Positions 18,662 through 27,777 of a stretch of DNA of 45,202 nt are shown in pieces (position 1 is the stretch's first letter; each line of letters begins with the position of its first letter). Location: positions 1-45,202 of the forward strand of contig JAFZQX010000045.1 in NCBI GenBank assembly GCA_017620205.1. The letters run 5' to 3'. A program made the position numbers and the translations under genes. Under the pieces are notes generated by a model. That model ran no database searches. It was not told the origin of the DNA and worked only from the letters and a program-made list of their open reading frames with translations. The stretch comes from Clostridia bacterium (GTDB taxonomy: Bacteria > Bacillota > Clostridia > UMGS1883 > UMGS1540).

Positions 18662-20101
18662 TTAAACTTCACCCATGATTATTTGGTAAACATCTGTAAG
18701 CTCGTACTGCTCTTTTTCAAGCTTTATACCTTTTGCGCCCAAAAAAGCTGTTTCATACCTATGAGCGCCCGGCGAAAACTGATGCATAAAGCCTTTCTTT
18801 TCAAAAATAACGTCGCCGAGATCCCACGTGGCGCCAAACCGTTCATCAAGCTGAAAAATGATTTCCGGATACCTTGAAAGGTATTCGCCTTTATATAAAG
18901 TATTGGTTCTTCTTATCCATTTGAAAGCGGGAACACCCTCGCCGTCTATCTCATATTTTTGAAGTTTACTTATTATTTCGTCACAAAGCGCGTCAATATT
19001 TTCATTATTCTGCGCCTTTACTCTTATTCCGCCGTAGCTGTAATTTTTCATTGCGGATAAGTCGCTTAAATATGCCACGGTATTGTCCCAATCAAAATCG
19101 GAGGAAGATACAAAAACCTTTTTCCAAAGGGGAATCTTTTTAAGGATAAACTTCATCGGTTTCGGCAAACCGAATTTTTTGACAAACCCGATTCCCATAT
19201 TTCTGATTGTTTTTTTTATGCTGAATCCGCTTTTTTTGCTTGCTTTGTTATTGGCGGATTTCGGTGCCAGATAGCCTTCACGTTTAAGCATTTCATTTAT
19301 TCTCGCGCACCAAACGGGCCTTGCTCCGTGACCGTGATCGCTTATTACAAGCATCGGAGTATCGCCCGCCATAGCGGAAAACTCGCGAAGCACACAGTCA
19401 ACTTTTTTATACATATCAATAATTACCGACCTATATTTGTTGTCTCCCGGATATTCGGGGTGATTTGGATCGCAGTTTCTCCAAAATGCGTGCTGAATGC
19501 CGTCAACCGTTGAAAAATAAGAAAAAAAGACATCGCAGTCTTCCGTTTCAAGCGCCAGCTTTGTAACCCTGTATTCTTCTTCGAATTTTTTAAAGAAGTC
19601 GTCGCGCACAAGAGAAAGCTTCGATTCGGATGTATACTCAAGCTCGCTTCCGAGTATGGCGGCATCCGGTTTATAAAAATCAGCTTTTTCCTTAGGGAAA
19701 GTGTTTATTTTGCCGTCATACGCTCTTGTTATCATCAGACCCGCTATGTCCCAGCCGCGTTTGATGTTCATAGGGAAGAGAACCACATTTTTATAGCCTT
19801 TTTGAGTTAATCTATCCCAAAATACCTTGCCTTTGAATTCATCGTCATCAAATTCATGTGCTTTATATGTGTTATCCTTATCGCCAACATTTACAAAATT
19901 AATGATTCCGTGAACACTCGGGTCATCGCCGGTGAAAATAGTGGCCCAAGCGGGTGTGGTATCCGCAGGAAAAACGCTTCTCATGCGCGGATATCCGTTG
20001 TTTTCAAGCAAGTAATTCAGAAAAGGAAGCTCGGCGCGGTGTGATGCGACATATTCATAGTCCATTCCGTCAACGCCTATTATCAACAGTTTATTTACCA
20101 C
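18662..20101 (-). CDS. Type I phosphodiesterase / alkaline-phosphatase-superfamily protein
   Basis: A 479-residue protein of the nucleotide pyrophosphatase/phosphodiesterase group. Metal-binding features are the N-terminal LLIIGVDGMDYE (D11, D14), the nucleophile region ADTTPAWATIFTG (T48/T49), and the late VISDHGHGARP. No signal peptide or membrane segment is seen, so it works in the cytoplasm. Start is GTG with AAAGAAAGGA about 10 bases ahead. Family members remove or transfer phosphate groups from nucleotides, phospholipids or glycans. Together with LicD and the kinase-like gene next to it, it suggests a phosphate-containing step in repeat-unit assembly. The exact substrate is unknown. Confidence 0.8.
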   Translation of the reverse strand: MVNKLLIIGVDGMDYEYVASHRAELPFLNYLLENNGYPRMRSVFPADTTPAWATIFTGDDPSVHGIINFVNVGDKDNTYKAHEFDDDEFKGKVFWDRLTQKGYKNVVLFPMNIKRGWDIAGLMITRAYDGKINTFPKEKADFYKPDAAILGSELEYTSESKLSLVRDDFFKKFEEEYRVTKLALETEDCDVFFSYFSTVDGIQHAFWRNCDPNHPEYPGDNKYRSVIIDMYKKVDCVLREFSAMAGDTPMLVISDHGHGARPVWCARINEMLKREGYLAPKSANNKASKKSGFSIKKTIRNMGIGFVKKFGLPKPMKFILKKIPLWKKVFVSSSDFDWDNTVAYLSDLSAMKNYSYGGIRVKAQNNENIDALCDEIISKLQKYEIDGEGVPAFKWIRRTNTLYKGEYLSRYPEIIFQLDERFGATWDLGDVIFEKKGFMHQFSPGAHRYETAFLGAKGIKLEKEQYELTDVYQIIMGEV

Positions 20102-20120
20102 AATATATAATTCCTTTCTT

Positions 20121-20783
20121 TTACTTTTTCAAAACAGCGTAAACTGTGCGCATTACCTCATCAAGCATTGCCTGCTTATCCTGACTTCCCGAAATAACAG
20201 CAGCTTCATACATTTTTGCCACCTCGTCATAAAGCGGCTCTCTTATTTCGAGATACAGCGGATCGGGTGTGTCATCCTTTCTTGAAAAGCAAATATCAAC
20301 AGGCGTTTTGATATAAATAAGCCTGTCAGCTTTGGGAGAATGCTTCCATTTCCCGTTCATTGTTTTTACCATGTATTCTTTTCCTAAACCGAGATTTGCC
20401 GCATATGTAACAACGTTATCATAAACATATCTGTCAACAAGCAGGGTATATCCCAGGGCACGCCTTAGCCTTATCCTGAAAAGAATCTGCGCCTTGAATT
20501 CGCACGTGGTAAGAAATGAAAACACATTATATACTAAGCCTTTGTTTGCCTGTTTTCTGAGATTTTCAAGATATGTTTTATAGTCTGTATATTCGTTGCT
20601 GTTGCCTTTCATCAGCAGTTTTTTTGCAAGCTTTATTAAACCGCGTGTTAAAACGGCAACATATGCCGCACGCACAATTTTTACCTTTAAACCGTCTTTT
20701 TTCAGCTGCTCAAATGCATAATCTATACAAGTTGATTTTCCGGAGCCGTCAAGCCCCATAAAACAAATAACAGGTTTTTTCAT
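20121..20783 (-). CDS. Thymidylate-kinase-like P-loop kinase
   Basis: A 220-residue P-loop protein with Walker A GLDGSGKST (residues 10-18) and the DRY element of thymidylate kinase-like proteins (LLVDRYVYDNVVTYAANLG). There is also a lid-type arginine region around ICFSRKDDTPDP. Housekeeping dTMP kinases are of similar size, but the long basic segment at about 40-90 and the operon position speak for a specialised kinase, which such clusters often carry. A possible substrate is a sugar, lipid or nucleotide intermediate. It sits between a GT4 gene (1 bp away) and the phosphodiesterase-like gene (19 bp away). Ribosome site AAAAGGATG supports the start. Confidence 0.75.
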   Translation of the reverse strand: MKKPVICFMGLDGSGKSTCIDYAFEQLKKDGLKVKIVRAAYVAVLTRGLIKLAKKLLMKGNSNEYTDYKTYLENLRKQANKGLVYNVFSFLTTCEFKAQILFRIRLRRALGYTLLVDRYVYDNVVTYAANLGLGKEYMVKTMNGKWKHSPKADRLIYIKTPVDICFSRKDDTPDPLYLEIREPLYDEVAKMYEAAVISGSQDKQAMLDEVMRTVYAVLKK

Positions 20784-20784
20784 T

Positions 20785-21744
20785 TTAACATCCTTTTGTT
20801 ATAACACTTTCTGCGAAATCTGCCGCGTCATCCCAGCTTAAAAAGTTTTTCAAAAGCGGTTTTTCGCTTTTTTCTGAAACCGCCTTTCGGAGCGCCTCGT
20901 TTATCTGACCGCTGTTTTCAATTTCTGTTACCGCGCCTTCTTTGGCGCAGTCAATTTCTTTTTTGCCGATGACCTTATATGACACGGCTGCTGTGCCGCA
21001 AGACAGAGCTTCCATAATTGAAAGCGGAACGGAAATAACATAGTTTCCGCTTTTGGTGGGGAACAGATATGCATCGGCCATCTGATATATTTCCTCAATG
21101 TGTTCAAGATAGCCTTTAATAATTTTAACTCCGTGACTCTCCAAAAACTCTTTTTGTGCGGGATTGTCAAATATGCCGCTGTCTACAAAAAGTCTTTCAA
21201 ATTTATCGGCGTCAACAAGCGCCAAATCTTCAACACCGCGCCCTTTTGACGCATGCCCCACGTGAATCACAAGAGGCTTTCCGGGGCTTATTTCATATTT
21301 CTTTTTAAGCTCCTCTGCGTATTGCTTTGATACGGGGCGGAATTTTTCCGCGTCAATGCCGGCACTGAATTTAACCTTCTCTTTATTGTCTGAAAGGGAA
21401 ATGTCTTTTACATCTTTTTCGGATAAATATAAATAACTGCATTTCAGCGGTTTTTTGTTTACCTTTGAAATAAAGCCGTCCTCAGGCTTTTGAACGGTTA
21501 CAAGCCACACATTTTTATTAAACACCGAAGCGAGATGTATAAGCCAATACATTTTTGATACGGCTCTTACAAAAAACAAAACGCAGTCACTCTGGCGGGC
21601 GCCGCGAATAAGCCCTGCTATATCGCGCACGGAGGTGGTTGTGACCGTGTGTTTTTGTGAAAACCTTTTTGAAAAATGCGTAGCAATATTGTTCATCCCC
21701 TCGTTGAGGAGACCGTTGTTTGTACAAACAATGTGTATCTTCAT
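20785..21744 (-). CDS. GT4-like glycosyltransferase, diverged
   Basis: I start the gene at ATG 21744 (MKIHIVCTNN, 319 residues). A longer in-frame reading would run into the upstream gene, and this ATG has AGGA 9 bases before it. The C-terminal half has the GT4 layout: KPLVIHVGHASKGRGVEDLA, then IYQMADAYLFPTKSGNYVIS, then VPLSIMEALSCGTAAVSY. The first Glu of the usual E-x7-E motif is absent, leaving only the second (MEALSCG). The N-terminal domain is short. It probably transfers a sugar, but the missing Glu lowers confidence that it uses the normal donor mode. Confidence 0.78.
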   Translation of the reverse strand: MKIHIVCTNNGLLNEGMNNIATHFSKRFSQKHTVTTTSVRDIAGLIRGARQSDCVLFFVRAVSKMYWLIHLASVFNKNVWLVTVQKPEDGFISKVNKKPLKCSYLYLSEKDVKDISLSDNKEKVKFSAGIDAEKFRPVSKQYAEELKKKYEISPGKPLVIHVGHASKGRGVEDLALVDADKFERLFVDSGIFDNPAQKEFLESHGVKIIKGYLEHIEEIYQMADAYLFPTKSGNYVISVPLSIMEALSCGTAAVSYKVIGKKEIDCAKEGAVTEIENSGQINEALRKAVSEKSEKPLLKNFLSWDDAADFAESVITKGC

Positions 21745-21748
21745 ATTC

Positions 21749-23245
21749 TTAATCCTGTTTTGTATCGGTAGGGTCTTTTGCTTTTTTAAACACACTTTTG
21801 CTGAGCGTTGCAAACCCTTTGAGTGAGCGTTTAAGGTCTTCGATATCCGTAAGGCCCATCTTTATTCTGTGCAAAATATACCGCGGACGCAGGTAATACT
21901 TTTTTCTTGCATACGCGCAAAAATCAACATATTGCTGAGCCGATATGCCGGGAGTGTTTATAACACAGTTTATGGAGCCGTCCTCCTGACAGTATTCCTC
22001 ATACTTGCCCGAGATATATCCGTTTGATTTAGCCCAATCAAACGCCACTGTTCCGGGATAGGGAATAAGGGGGTAGAACTGTGCTGTATCCGTATTGAAA
22101 CGCAGGGCCGCTTTAAGAGTATCACGCATCGTTTCCATTGTTTCGCCTTCGTTGCCGACCATATAGCACGCGTGTACAAGCAGCTTCGCTTTATGCGCGT
22201 TTTCAATATATTTTTCTATCTGTTCAACCGTAGTACCCTTGCGGATATTATTTAGTATTTTTTGGTCAACGCTTTCAATACCCGGTATAATAAGCTTGCA
22301 GCCGGCTTTTTTCATGAGCTTCATTGTTTCAAGGTCAAGGTTTACCCTTGCGTTGCACATCCAGGGGAGTTTCTTTCCAAGACCTTTTTCTATCATTTTA
22401 TTGCAAAATTCCAAAACCCTTTGTTTATTGACCGTAAATGTATCGTCCTCTATGATTATTTCTTTTACACCGGGCAGGTTTTTTATAATATATTCGTATT
22501 CGGAAATTACGTTATCAATGCTGCGCAGGCGGTATTTGTGACCGTGCATAGTCTGCGGATACACACAGAAATTACACCTTGCCGGACATCCTCTGCCCGT
22601 GAATATCTGAATGGCAGGGTTGTTGGATGCGGCAAAATAATAATCGTTAATATCTAAATAATCGTTAATAAATTCCGCCGCGAACGGTATTTCGTCCAAA
22701 TCCTCAAAATAAGGCCTGTCGGGATTTGTGATGATTTCATCACCTTTTCTGAATGTCAGCCCGAGAACTTCTTCAACGGGCGTTTTATCGCGGATCGCCT
22801 CCGCAAGCTTTAAAACTGTTATATCATATTCATGACGCGCCACGCCGTCTATACGTAAGTCATAACCGAGCGTTTCCTCCGCTGTGGAGGATGGGTGCGT
22901 CCCTACAAGCAAAATAAACGCGGCGGGATACAAATCCTTTAATCTGCAGCCGAAGCGGACGTCCGACATAATAGAGGGCGTGCTTGTGTCAAGCACGAAA
23001 AGCTCCGTATCGGAGCACTCGGACGATACCCATTTAAGCGTTTTTTCTTCATCTGTTCTCGTGGCGCAGCTGTCAAAAAAGCGAATGTCAAATCCGTTTT
23101 TTTTCGCGTATGCGGCTGAATACATCAGCCATAACGGATAATAGATTTCACCGCTGTGACCTATCGAGGGGCTTCTGGATTCTCTTGAAAACTTTCCGTA
23201 TTCTGTTTTAAACGGGGGATTTATAAATGTTATTTTCATTTTCAT
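21749..23245 (-). CDS. B12-binding-type radical SAM protein
   Basis: About 498 residues. The N-terminal domain resembles the cobalamin-binding fold found in B12-dependent radical SAM enzymes (KITFINPPF, LFVLDTSTPSIMSDVRF, AFILLVGTHPSSTAEETL), although the His of the DxHxxG base-on motif is not evident. The radical SAM core has the CxxxCxxC cluster GRGCPARCNFC (cysteines about 210, 214, 217), then IEDDTFTVNKQRV, RVNLDLETMKLMKKAGCKLI and PGIESVDQKILNNIRKGTT. It probably modifies a sugar or lipid carrier by methylation or rearrangement. The start is ATG 23245 or 23239, and the gene overlaps the GT2 gene by 38 bp. Such enzymes appear in some Clostridia glycan clusters, but the reaction cannot be named. 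Confidence 0.85.
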   Translation of the reverse strand: MKMKITFINPPFKTEYGKFSRESRSPSIGHSGEIYYPLWLMYSAAYAKKNGFDIRFFDSCATRTDEEKTLKWVSSECSDTELFVLDTSTPSIMSDVRFGCRLKDLYPAAFILLVGTHPSSTAEETLGYDLRIDGVARHEYDITVLKLAEAIRDKTPVEEVLGLTFRKGDEIITNPDRPYFEDLDEIPFAAEFINDYLDINDYYFAASNNPAIQIFTGRGCPARCNFCVYPQTMHGHKYRLRSIDNVISEYEYIIKNLPGVKEIIIEDDTFTVNKQRVLEFCNKMIEKGLGKKLPWMCNARVNLDLETMKLMKKAGCKLIIPGIESVDQKILNNIRKGTTVEQIEKYIENAHKAKLLVHACYMVGNEGETMETMRDTLKAALRFNTDTAQFYPLIPYPGTVAFDWAKSNGYISGKYEEYCQEDGSINCVINTPGISAQQYVDFCAYARKKYYLRPRYILHRIKMGLTDIEDLKRSLKGFATLSKSVFKKAKDPTDTKQD

Positions 23246-24299
23246 CAAACTCTTTCATTACGGATTTTACCGTTTCAATCATTTCACAGCTGTTAAGATG
23301 ACGGCTTTTAAACGGAATGCTGCAAATACCGGTAAGCGTTCCTACTCCGTAGCTTATATGTAACGTCAGAAAGAAAAAAGGAATCAATAAAAAAAACGGA
23401 TTGAATCCTTTTTTGGCAATCGACGCGGCTGTGCTTATCAGAGCAAAAGCAAGATATGCGCCCCACATTAAAGCTCCCGGCTGCCATATTCCGCGTGCTG
23501 CCAAAAAGCCTGTCGCAATTATGCCGATTAAAAAAGCAAAAGGAATTAAATGATAAGCTGAGATACAGCCGGGACATACGCCGAGAGTAAGACCTATCCA
23601 GTAGCCGTTTCCGTATTTCTGTTTTATCATTTTTCTGAAACTGCTTCTTGCATATTGATAAGATAATATTTGCGGATCAAAACAGAGCTTATATCCCGCT
23701 TTACGTATTCTGAAATGAAGCTCGTTGTCTTCCGTGCGCAGCAGTTTTTCGTTGAATCCGCCTGTGTCTGCAAAAACACTCCGCCTGTATGCGCCGTGAA
23801 ACATTGTTTTTACATACTCTTTTTTTGTTCCGCTTCTTGCCTTGCCTATGCTGCTCCCGAAAAGAGAGTTTTCGGCTTCAAGCAAAGCCTTTCCCCAAAG
23901 AGTTTTGTTTTCAATGATACACGGACGGACTCCACCCGAAACATATTCTCCGCTTTGAAGATTTTTCATATTAAGTTCGATAAAATCACAGGGAATGCTT
24001 GTGTGTGCGTCAACCCTTATGATGACATCGCAAACCGAATTTATAATCGCGACATTCCAGCCCGATGCCTGAATTCTTTTAGGGTTATCGGCAACCGTAA
24101 CAGAAATATATTCGTCTTTGTTTTCCTTCGCGAAATTCTCCATGATTTTTTTTGTCGCGTCCGAAGAACCGCTGTCTACCAAAACGACTTGGGTTTTTTG
24201 GTGAGGGTATGTCTGACTATAGACGTCTTCCAGTAGTTTTGGAAGGATGTTCTCTTCGTTTAATGCAACTATACATAAAGATACTGTTTCAGGATACAT
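23208..24299 (-). CDS. GT2-family glycosyltransferase, ExoA-like, with C-terminal membrane segments
   Basis: A 363-residue GT-A enzyme. The catalytic half has SLCIVALNEENILPKLLEDV, VVLVDSGSSDATKKIM, the DxH-type metal motif in IIRVDAHTSIP, and ED in LLRTEDNELHFRIRKAGYKL. The C-terminal about 110 residues form three to four membrane segments. This layout matches ExoA-type glucosyl- or galactosyltransferases that add an early sugar on the membrane. It overlaps the radical SAM gene start, and a GGAG ribosome site precedes it. Its place next to the initiating transferase fits an early step in repeat-unit assembly. Confidence 0.87.
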   Translation of the reverse strand: MYPETVSLCIVALNEENILPKLLEDVYSQTYPHQKTQVVLVDSGSSDATKKIMENFAKENKDEYISVTVADNPKRIQASGWNVAIINSVCDVIIRVDAHTSIPCDFIELNMKNLQSGEYVSGGVRPCIIENKTLWGKALLEAENSLFGSSIGKARSGTKKEYVKTMFHGAYRRSVFADTGGFNEKLLRTEDNELHFRIRKAGYKLCFDPQILSYQYARSSFRKMIKQKYGNGYWIGLTLGVCPGCISAYHLIPFAFLIGIIATGFLAARGIWQPGALMWGAYLAFALISTAASIAKKGFNPFFLLIPFFFLTLHISYGVGTLTGICSIPFKSRHLNSCEMIETVKSVMKEFDENENNIYKSPV

Positions 24300-24314
24300 T
24301 TTTTCTCCAATTCA

Positions 24315-25004
24315 TTACTGACGCTTTAATACGGAAAAAACTGTATTAAACATTATGCCTATATCTCTTAATAAACCGAACTTTCTGATAGACTCCAAAT
24401 TCAGCTTCATTTTTTCCGGCAATACTTGTTCGATATATGTTTTTTCAACGTCCTCCGAAGAACTCAGTAATTCACTTTCGTTTTTATATATTATACTTGT
24501 TTCGTTCGTGACACCTGCAGGCATCAGAAGTGTTGCGTAGTATTCGGGTTTGTACTGCTCCACATATTTTATGACTTCGGGCCGTGTGCCGACAAAGGAC
24601 ATATTCCCCTCTAAAATATCAAACAGCTGGGGGAGTTCGTCAAGACGGTATTTGCGCAGCTTCCGGCCTATTTTTGTTATTCTGCCGTCATCGCTTACGG
24701 TAAGTGCGGTGTCTTTTGTATCGGCGTCACTTGACATCGTTCTGAATTTATGGATCTTAAAATGCTTGCCGTATGAAGTAACGCGCTCCTGACGGTAGAA
24801 CGCCGTTCCGGGACTGTCTCTTTTTATAAGCAGAGCAATAACAGCCATGGGTACGGCCGTAATTACAACTAAAATGAATGACACTAAAAAGTCAAAAATC
24901 CGCTTAAAAATAAGCTTTATTCTCTTTTTATTCAGTATTTCCCAATATTCCCTGACCTGCGGACATTTCATGTACGCGGGCAGATCCTCCCATTTTTTAA
25001 GCAT
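24315..25004 (-). CDS. Initiating sugar-phosphate transferase (bacterial sugar transferase family)
   Basis: A 229-residue monotopic phosphoglycosyltransferase. Features are KRIFDFLVSFILVVITAVPM (basic entry and a single membrane helix at about 35-60), RDSPGTAFYRQERVTSYGKH, FKIHKFRTMSSDAD, the catalytic RLDELPQLFDILEGNMSFVG (Asp-Glu pair), and TRPEVIKYVEQY. These enzymes move a sugar-1-phosphate from a UDP-sugar onto undecaprenyl phosphate and start the repeat unit. The donor sugar is not readable. The N-terminus (about 30 residues) is longer than minimal PglC-type forms. It is 15 bp from the GT2 gene and 21 bp from the aminotransferase gene, in the middle of the operon. Confidence 0.92.
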   Translation of the reverse strand: MLKKWEDLPAYMKCPQVREYWEILNKKRIKLIFKRIFDFLVSFILVVITAVPMAVIALLIKRDSPGTAFYRQERVTSYGKHFKIHKFRTMSSDADTKDTALTVSDDGRITKIGRKLRKYRLDELPQLFDILEGNMSFVGTRPEVIKYVEQYKPEYYATLLMPAGVTNETSIIYKNESELLSSSEDVEKTYIEQVLPEKMKLNLESIRKFGLLRDIGIMFNTVFSVLKRQ

Positions 25005-25025
25005 AGTAAGACCAGAGTCCTTTAC

Positions 25026-26375
25026 TTATTTCATATATTGCTTTAACACTTCTTTAAATACATCGCATATATATTCAACATCTTCGTCGTTGAGCATTGT
25101 GTTAAACGGAATGGATATGGTATTTTTGTAATAATCGTAAGAATTCGGAAAATCGGAAATATCAAAACCGAGGTGTTTATATGCGGTCATCATCGGAAGC
25201 GGTTTATAATGAACGTTTGTTGATATTCCTTCGGCGGCAAACTTTTTTATGATTTCGTTTCTTTCTTTTTCGTCTGTTGACGGTATACGGATAGTGTAAA
25301 GATGCTTGCCGCTTTCCATATAATCGGTGTGGTGAACTAAATGTGAGGCACCGAGCGCATCGAAAGTTTGGTCATACCTTGCCATAATTCTTGCTCTTTC
25401 GCGGAGAAGTTTTAAATAGCGGTCAAGCTGACGTATTCCTATAGCCGCTATAACATCTGACATGTTATACTTATACCAAGGCCCTATAATGTCATATTCC
25501 CACTTTGCAGCTTGGTTTTTGGAAAATGCATCTTTGTCCTGCCCGTGGAGAGACATAAGCTGAAGCATGCTGTATATTTCTTTGATGTCAACGCCGTCGA
25601 TCGGTGCCCAGGCTGCCGCGCCGCCTTCCGCCGTAGTGAAATTTTTAACCGCATGGAACGAAAAGCTTGTGGCGTCTGCTATGGCGCCGCACATTTTTCG
25701 GGTGGGCTCTGAAAGATGCCGGCTGCCCGAGTGTGACACAACGCGCGATGCACCGAGCGCATGTGCGCCGTCGGCAATAACCGCTGCTCTGCCGAGAGAT
25801 TTTTGGATTTTTGACGAAAGATCCCCAAGGACTGTGCCGTCCGATCCGGCCGCTTTAAACAGGCTCCGTTTTCGTTCGGCAATTTCAAAGATGCGGTCAT
25901 AGTCGCATATAATACCGCCGAAATCAACGGCGACAATAGCTTTTGTTTTTTCTGTTATCGCAGCTTCCAACTTATCGTAATCCATTTCGGGAGAATGGGT
26001 TTTGGGATCTCCACTCTTTTGGATATCTACAAATACAATTTTTGCGCCGCAATGTTCGACAACAGACGCAGTTGCTGTATATGTATAAGCCGGAACGATT
26101 ACTTCATCTCCCGGACCGACGCCTAAAATGCGAAGATTAAGCTCTTCGGAAGCAGTTGCGGAGTTTAGGCAGGCGACACGTTCTTTCCATTTGTCCCGAT
26201 CCGCATCGGTATCTATATCTGTTCTGCCTGTTTCGATATATGCCGCAAGTCTGCGCTCCAGCTTTTTTGTTTTGACGCCTGTTGTGATCCATCCGGAAGT
26301 CAAAGCGTTTATGACTTCGTCAATTTCAAGCTGTCCTATATCCGGAGGATTAAAGCTGATGTTCCTTTTTTCCAT
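25026..26375 (-). CDS. DegT/DnrJ/EryC1/StrS-family sugar aminotransferase
   Basis: A 449-residue PLP enzyme. Motifs are NSATASEELNLRILGVGPGD, EVIVPAYTYTATASVVEHCG, the cofactor Asp in VIADGAHALGA (D202), and the Schiff-base lysine in SFHAVKNFTTAEGGA (K244). Two unusual insertions make it longer than the typical 370-400 residues: about 50-65 (TDIDTDADRDKWK) and about 175-195. Such enzymes form amino sugars from 3- or 4-keto nucleotide sugars, often for glycan repeat units. The AGGAG ribosome site precedes the ATG by 10 bases, and the start overlaps the Wzz/BY-like gene by 26 bp. Confidence 0.9.
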   Translation of the reverse strand: MEKRNISFNPPDIGQLEIDEVINALTSGWITTGVKTKKLERRLAAYIETGRTDIDTDADRDKWKERVACLNSATASEELNLRILGVGPGDEVIVPAYTYTATASVVEHCGAKIVFVDIQKSGDPKTHSPEMDYDKLEAAITEKTKAIVAVDFGGIICDYDRIFEIAERKRSLFKAAGSDGTVLGDLSSKIQKSLGRAAVIADGAHALGASRVVSHSGSRHLSEPTRKMCGAIADATSFSFHAVKNFTTAEGGAAAWAPIDGVDIKEIYSMLQLMSLHGQDKDAFSKNQAAKWEYDIIGPWYKYNMSDVIAAIGIRQLDRYLKLLRERARIMARYDQTFDALGASHLVHHTDYMESGKHLYTIRIPSTDEKERNEIIKKFAAEGISTNVHYKPLPMMTAYKHLGFDISDFPNSYDYYKNTISIPFNTMLNDEDVEYICDVFKEVLKQYMK

Positions 26376-27777
26376 TCAAATCGCGCTCCTTTTTTGATTT
26401 GAAAAGATGAAGTTTTTTTGTACGCTTCTCTTTAACAATATCATGCCAATTGCGTTTGAAATTAACTAAGCCGCCGATAATCGGAATGCCGGATTCTTTA
26501 AGACGCTCAACGGCAATTTTTACGTTGTCAACATACGCCTTGTCAAACGCCGTAACAAACAGGACTGCGTCCGCAATTCTGTTTAGTTCGAGCACTTCTG
26601 CGTCTTCTCCGACAGGCATGGCGTCAATAAATACATAATCGTAGCCTTCCATGGCGGATTTAAGAACATCCAGCATCTCACCGTTTAAGTTTGGAGGATT
26701 ATCGTCAAGCACAACGGGCAATAAGCCAAGGTAGCCGCCTACGTTTACAATTGCGTCAATTTTATCGGATTCTCCGTTATAAAGAGAGTTCAGCGACTGC
26801 TCCGGCTTTAAGTCAACCTCAAACATAGAAGCGAGCATGGGCTTTTTGAAATTGCAGTCGATAAGCAAGGTTTTCTTTCCGATTCCGGCAAACTGCGCTG
26901 CAACCCCGGAAACCAATTTTGAAACACCTTCGCCATGTTCCGTTGATGTAAAATACAGTTTGTTACAGCCTTCTTTTTCCATTCTGTTGATAATAATATG
27001 AGATGCTGCCGCAATTTCTTCTTTGGCGGGTGAGGTGTAATCCGAAAGAGGCTTTTGTTTTGCGAAATCAGCGTCGGTTTCGATACTTTCAAAGATTTCG
27101 ATTCCGAAATAGTCTTCCATATCTGCTTCATTTATTATTGTGGGAGCGATAAGGAATCTCACAATATACCATGCCGCACCTATAAGCAGGCAAGCCAAAA
27201 CCGTAAAAATAAGCAGTGAAGCATTTATTGAGCCTGATATAAGCGTAGCTCTAGGAGGATCAACAACGGAAACTCTGCCAAGCTTTATTGTTTCCGGCAA
27301 TTCCGAATCGACAATCTCGATAAGCGCGGTCATCATACGCAGACCTTCGGTTTCGCTGCGCCAACGCAAAGACATCTCAATAATTTGTGTGTCTTCATAC
27401 CGTACAATTTTAAGCTTTTTCCTGATATCCTTGGGCTCAATGCCAACAAGCTTCAGCTTTTCGATCATACGGTTTAAGGTGTTGTTGCTTTGAAAAATAA
27501 ATAGGGCGGGATCTGTTATATCCTCTGCGAGTTTTATATCGTTCTGGTTGGGATCCTGACTTCTGGATATAAAAGTGCCTTCACGGTTTTGAGCAACAAC
27601 CGCAACCGATGATTTAATATTGTATTCTCTTAATATTTCGCCGCGCAAATATCCGGCGCCGACAAGAATAATACCGATTATTAATCCGACAAAAGTAAAT
27701 GATACAATAAATCTCCAGCCTTTAATCAGGGGATAGAAAATATCATCTATGCGGATTCTTTTTTCATCACTTTGCAT
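26350..27777 (-). CDS. Wzz chain-length domain fused to degenerate BY-kinase
   Basis: A 475-residue protein with two membrane segments (about 21-42 and 188-209) around an extracellular Wzz-type loop, followed by a cytoplasmic CpsD/CapB-like ATPase domain. Walker A' LLIDCNFKKP (D307) and Walker B YDYVFIDAMPV (D385) are present. The Walker A reads HGEGVSKLV where active enzymes have GEGKST: the catalytic Lys is Val 285. The C-terminal tail (KKLHLFKSKKERDLNGKK) lacks the tyrosine cluster that BY-kinases phosphorylate. It therefore looks like a chain-length regulator that lost kinase activity. It overlaps the MotB-like gene by 11 bp and the aminotransferase gene by 26 bp, so it is tightly coupled to both. 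Confidence 0.87.
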   Translation of the reverse strand: MQSDEKRIRIDDIFYPLIKGWRFIVSFTFVGLIIGIILVGAGYLRGEILREYNIKSSVAVVAQNREGTFISRSQDPNQNDIKLAEDITDPALFIFQSNNTLNRMIEKLKLVGIEPKDIRKKLKIVRYEDTQIIEMSLRWRSETEGLRMMTALIEIVDSELPETIKLGRVSVVDPPRATLISGSINASLLIFTVLACLLIGAAWYIVRFLIAPTIINEADMEDYFGIEIFESIETDADFAKQKPLSDYTSPAKEEIAAASHIIINRMEKEGCNKLYFTSTEHGEGVSKLVSGVAAQFAGIGKKTLLIDCNFKKPMLASMFEVDLKPEQSLNSLYNGESDKIDAIVNVGGYLGLLPVVLDDNPPNLNGEMLDVLKSAMEGYDYVFIDAMPVGEDAEVLELNRIADAVLFVTAFDKAYVDNVKIAVERLKESGIPIIGGLVNFKRNWHDIVKEKRTKKLHLFKSKKERDLNGKKEHQL

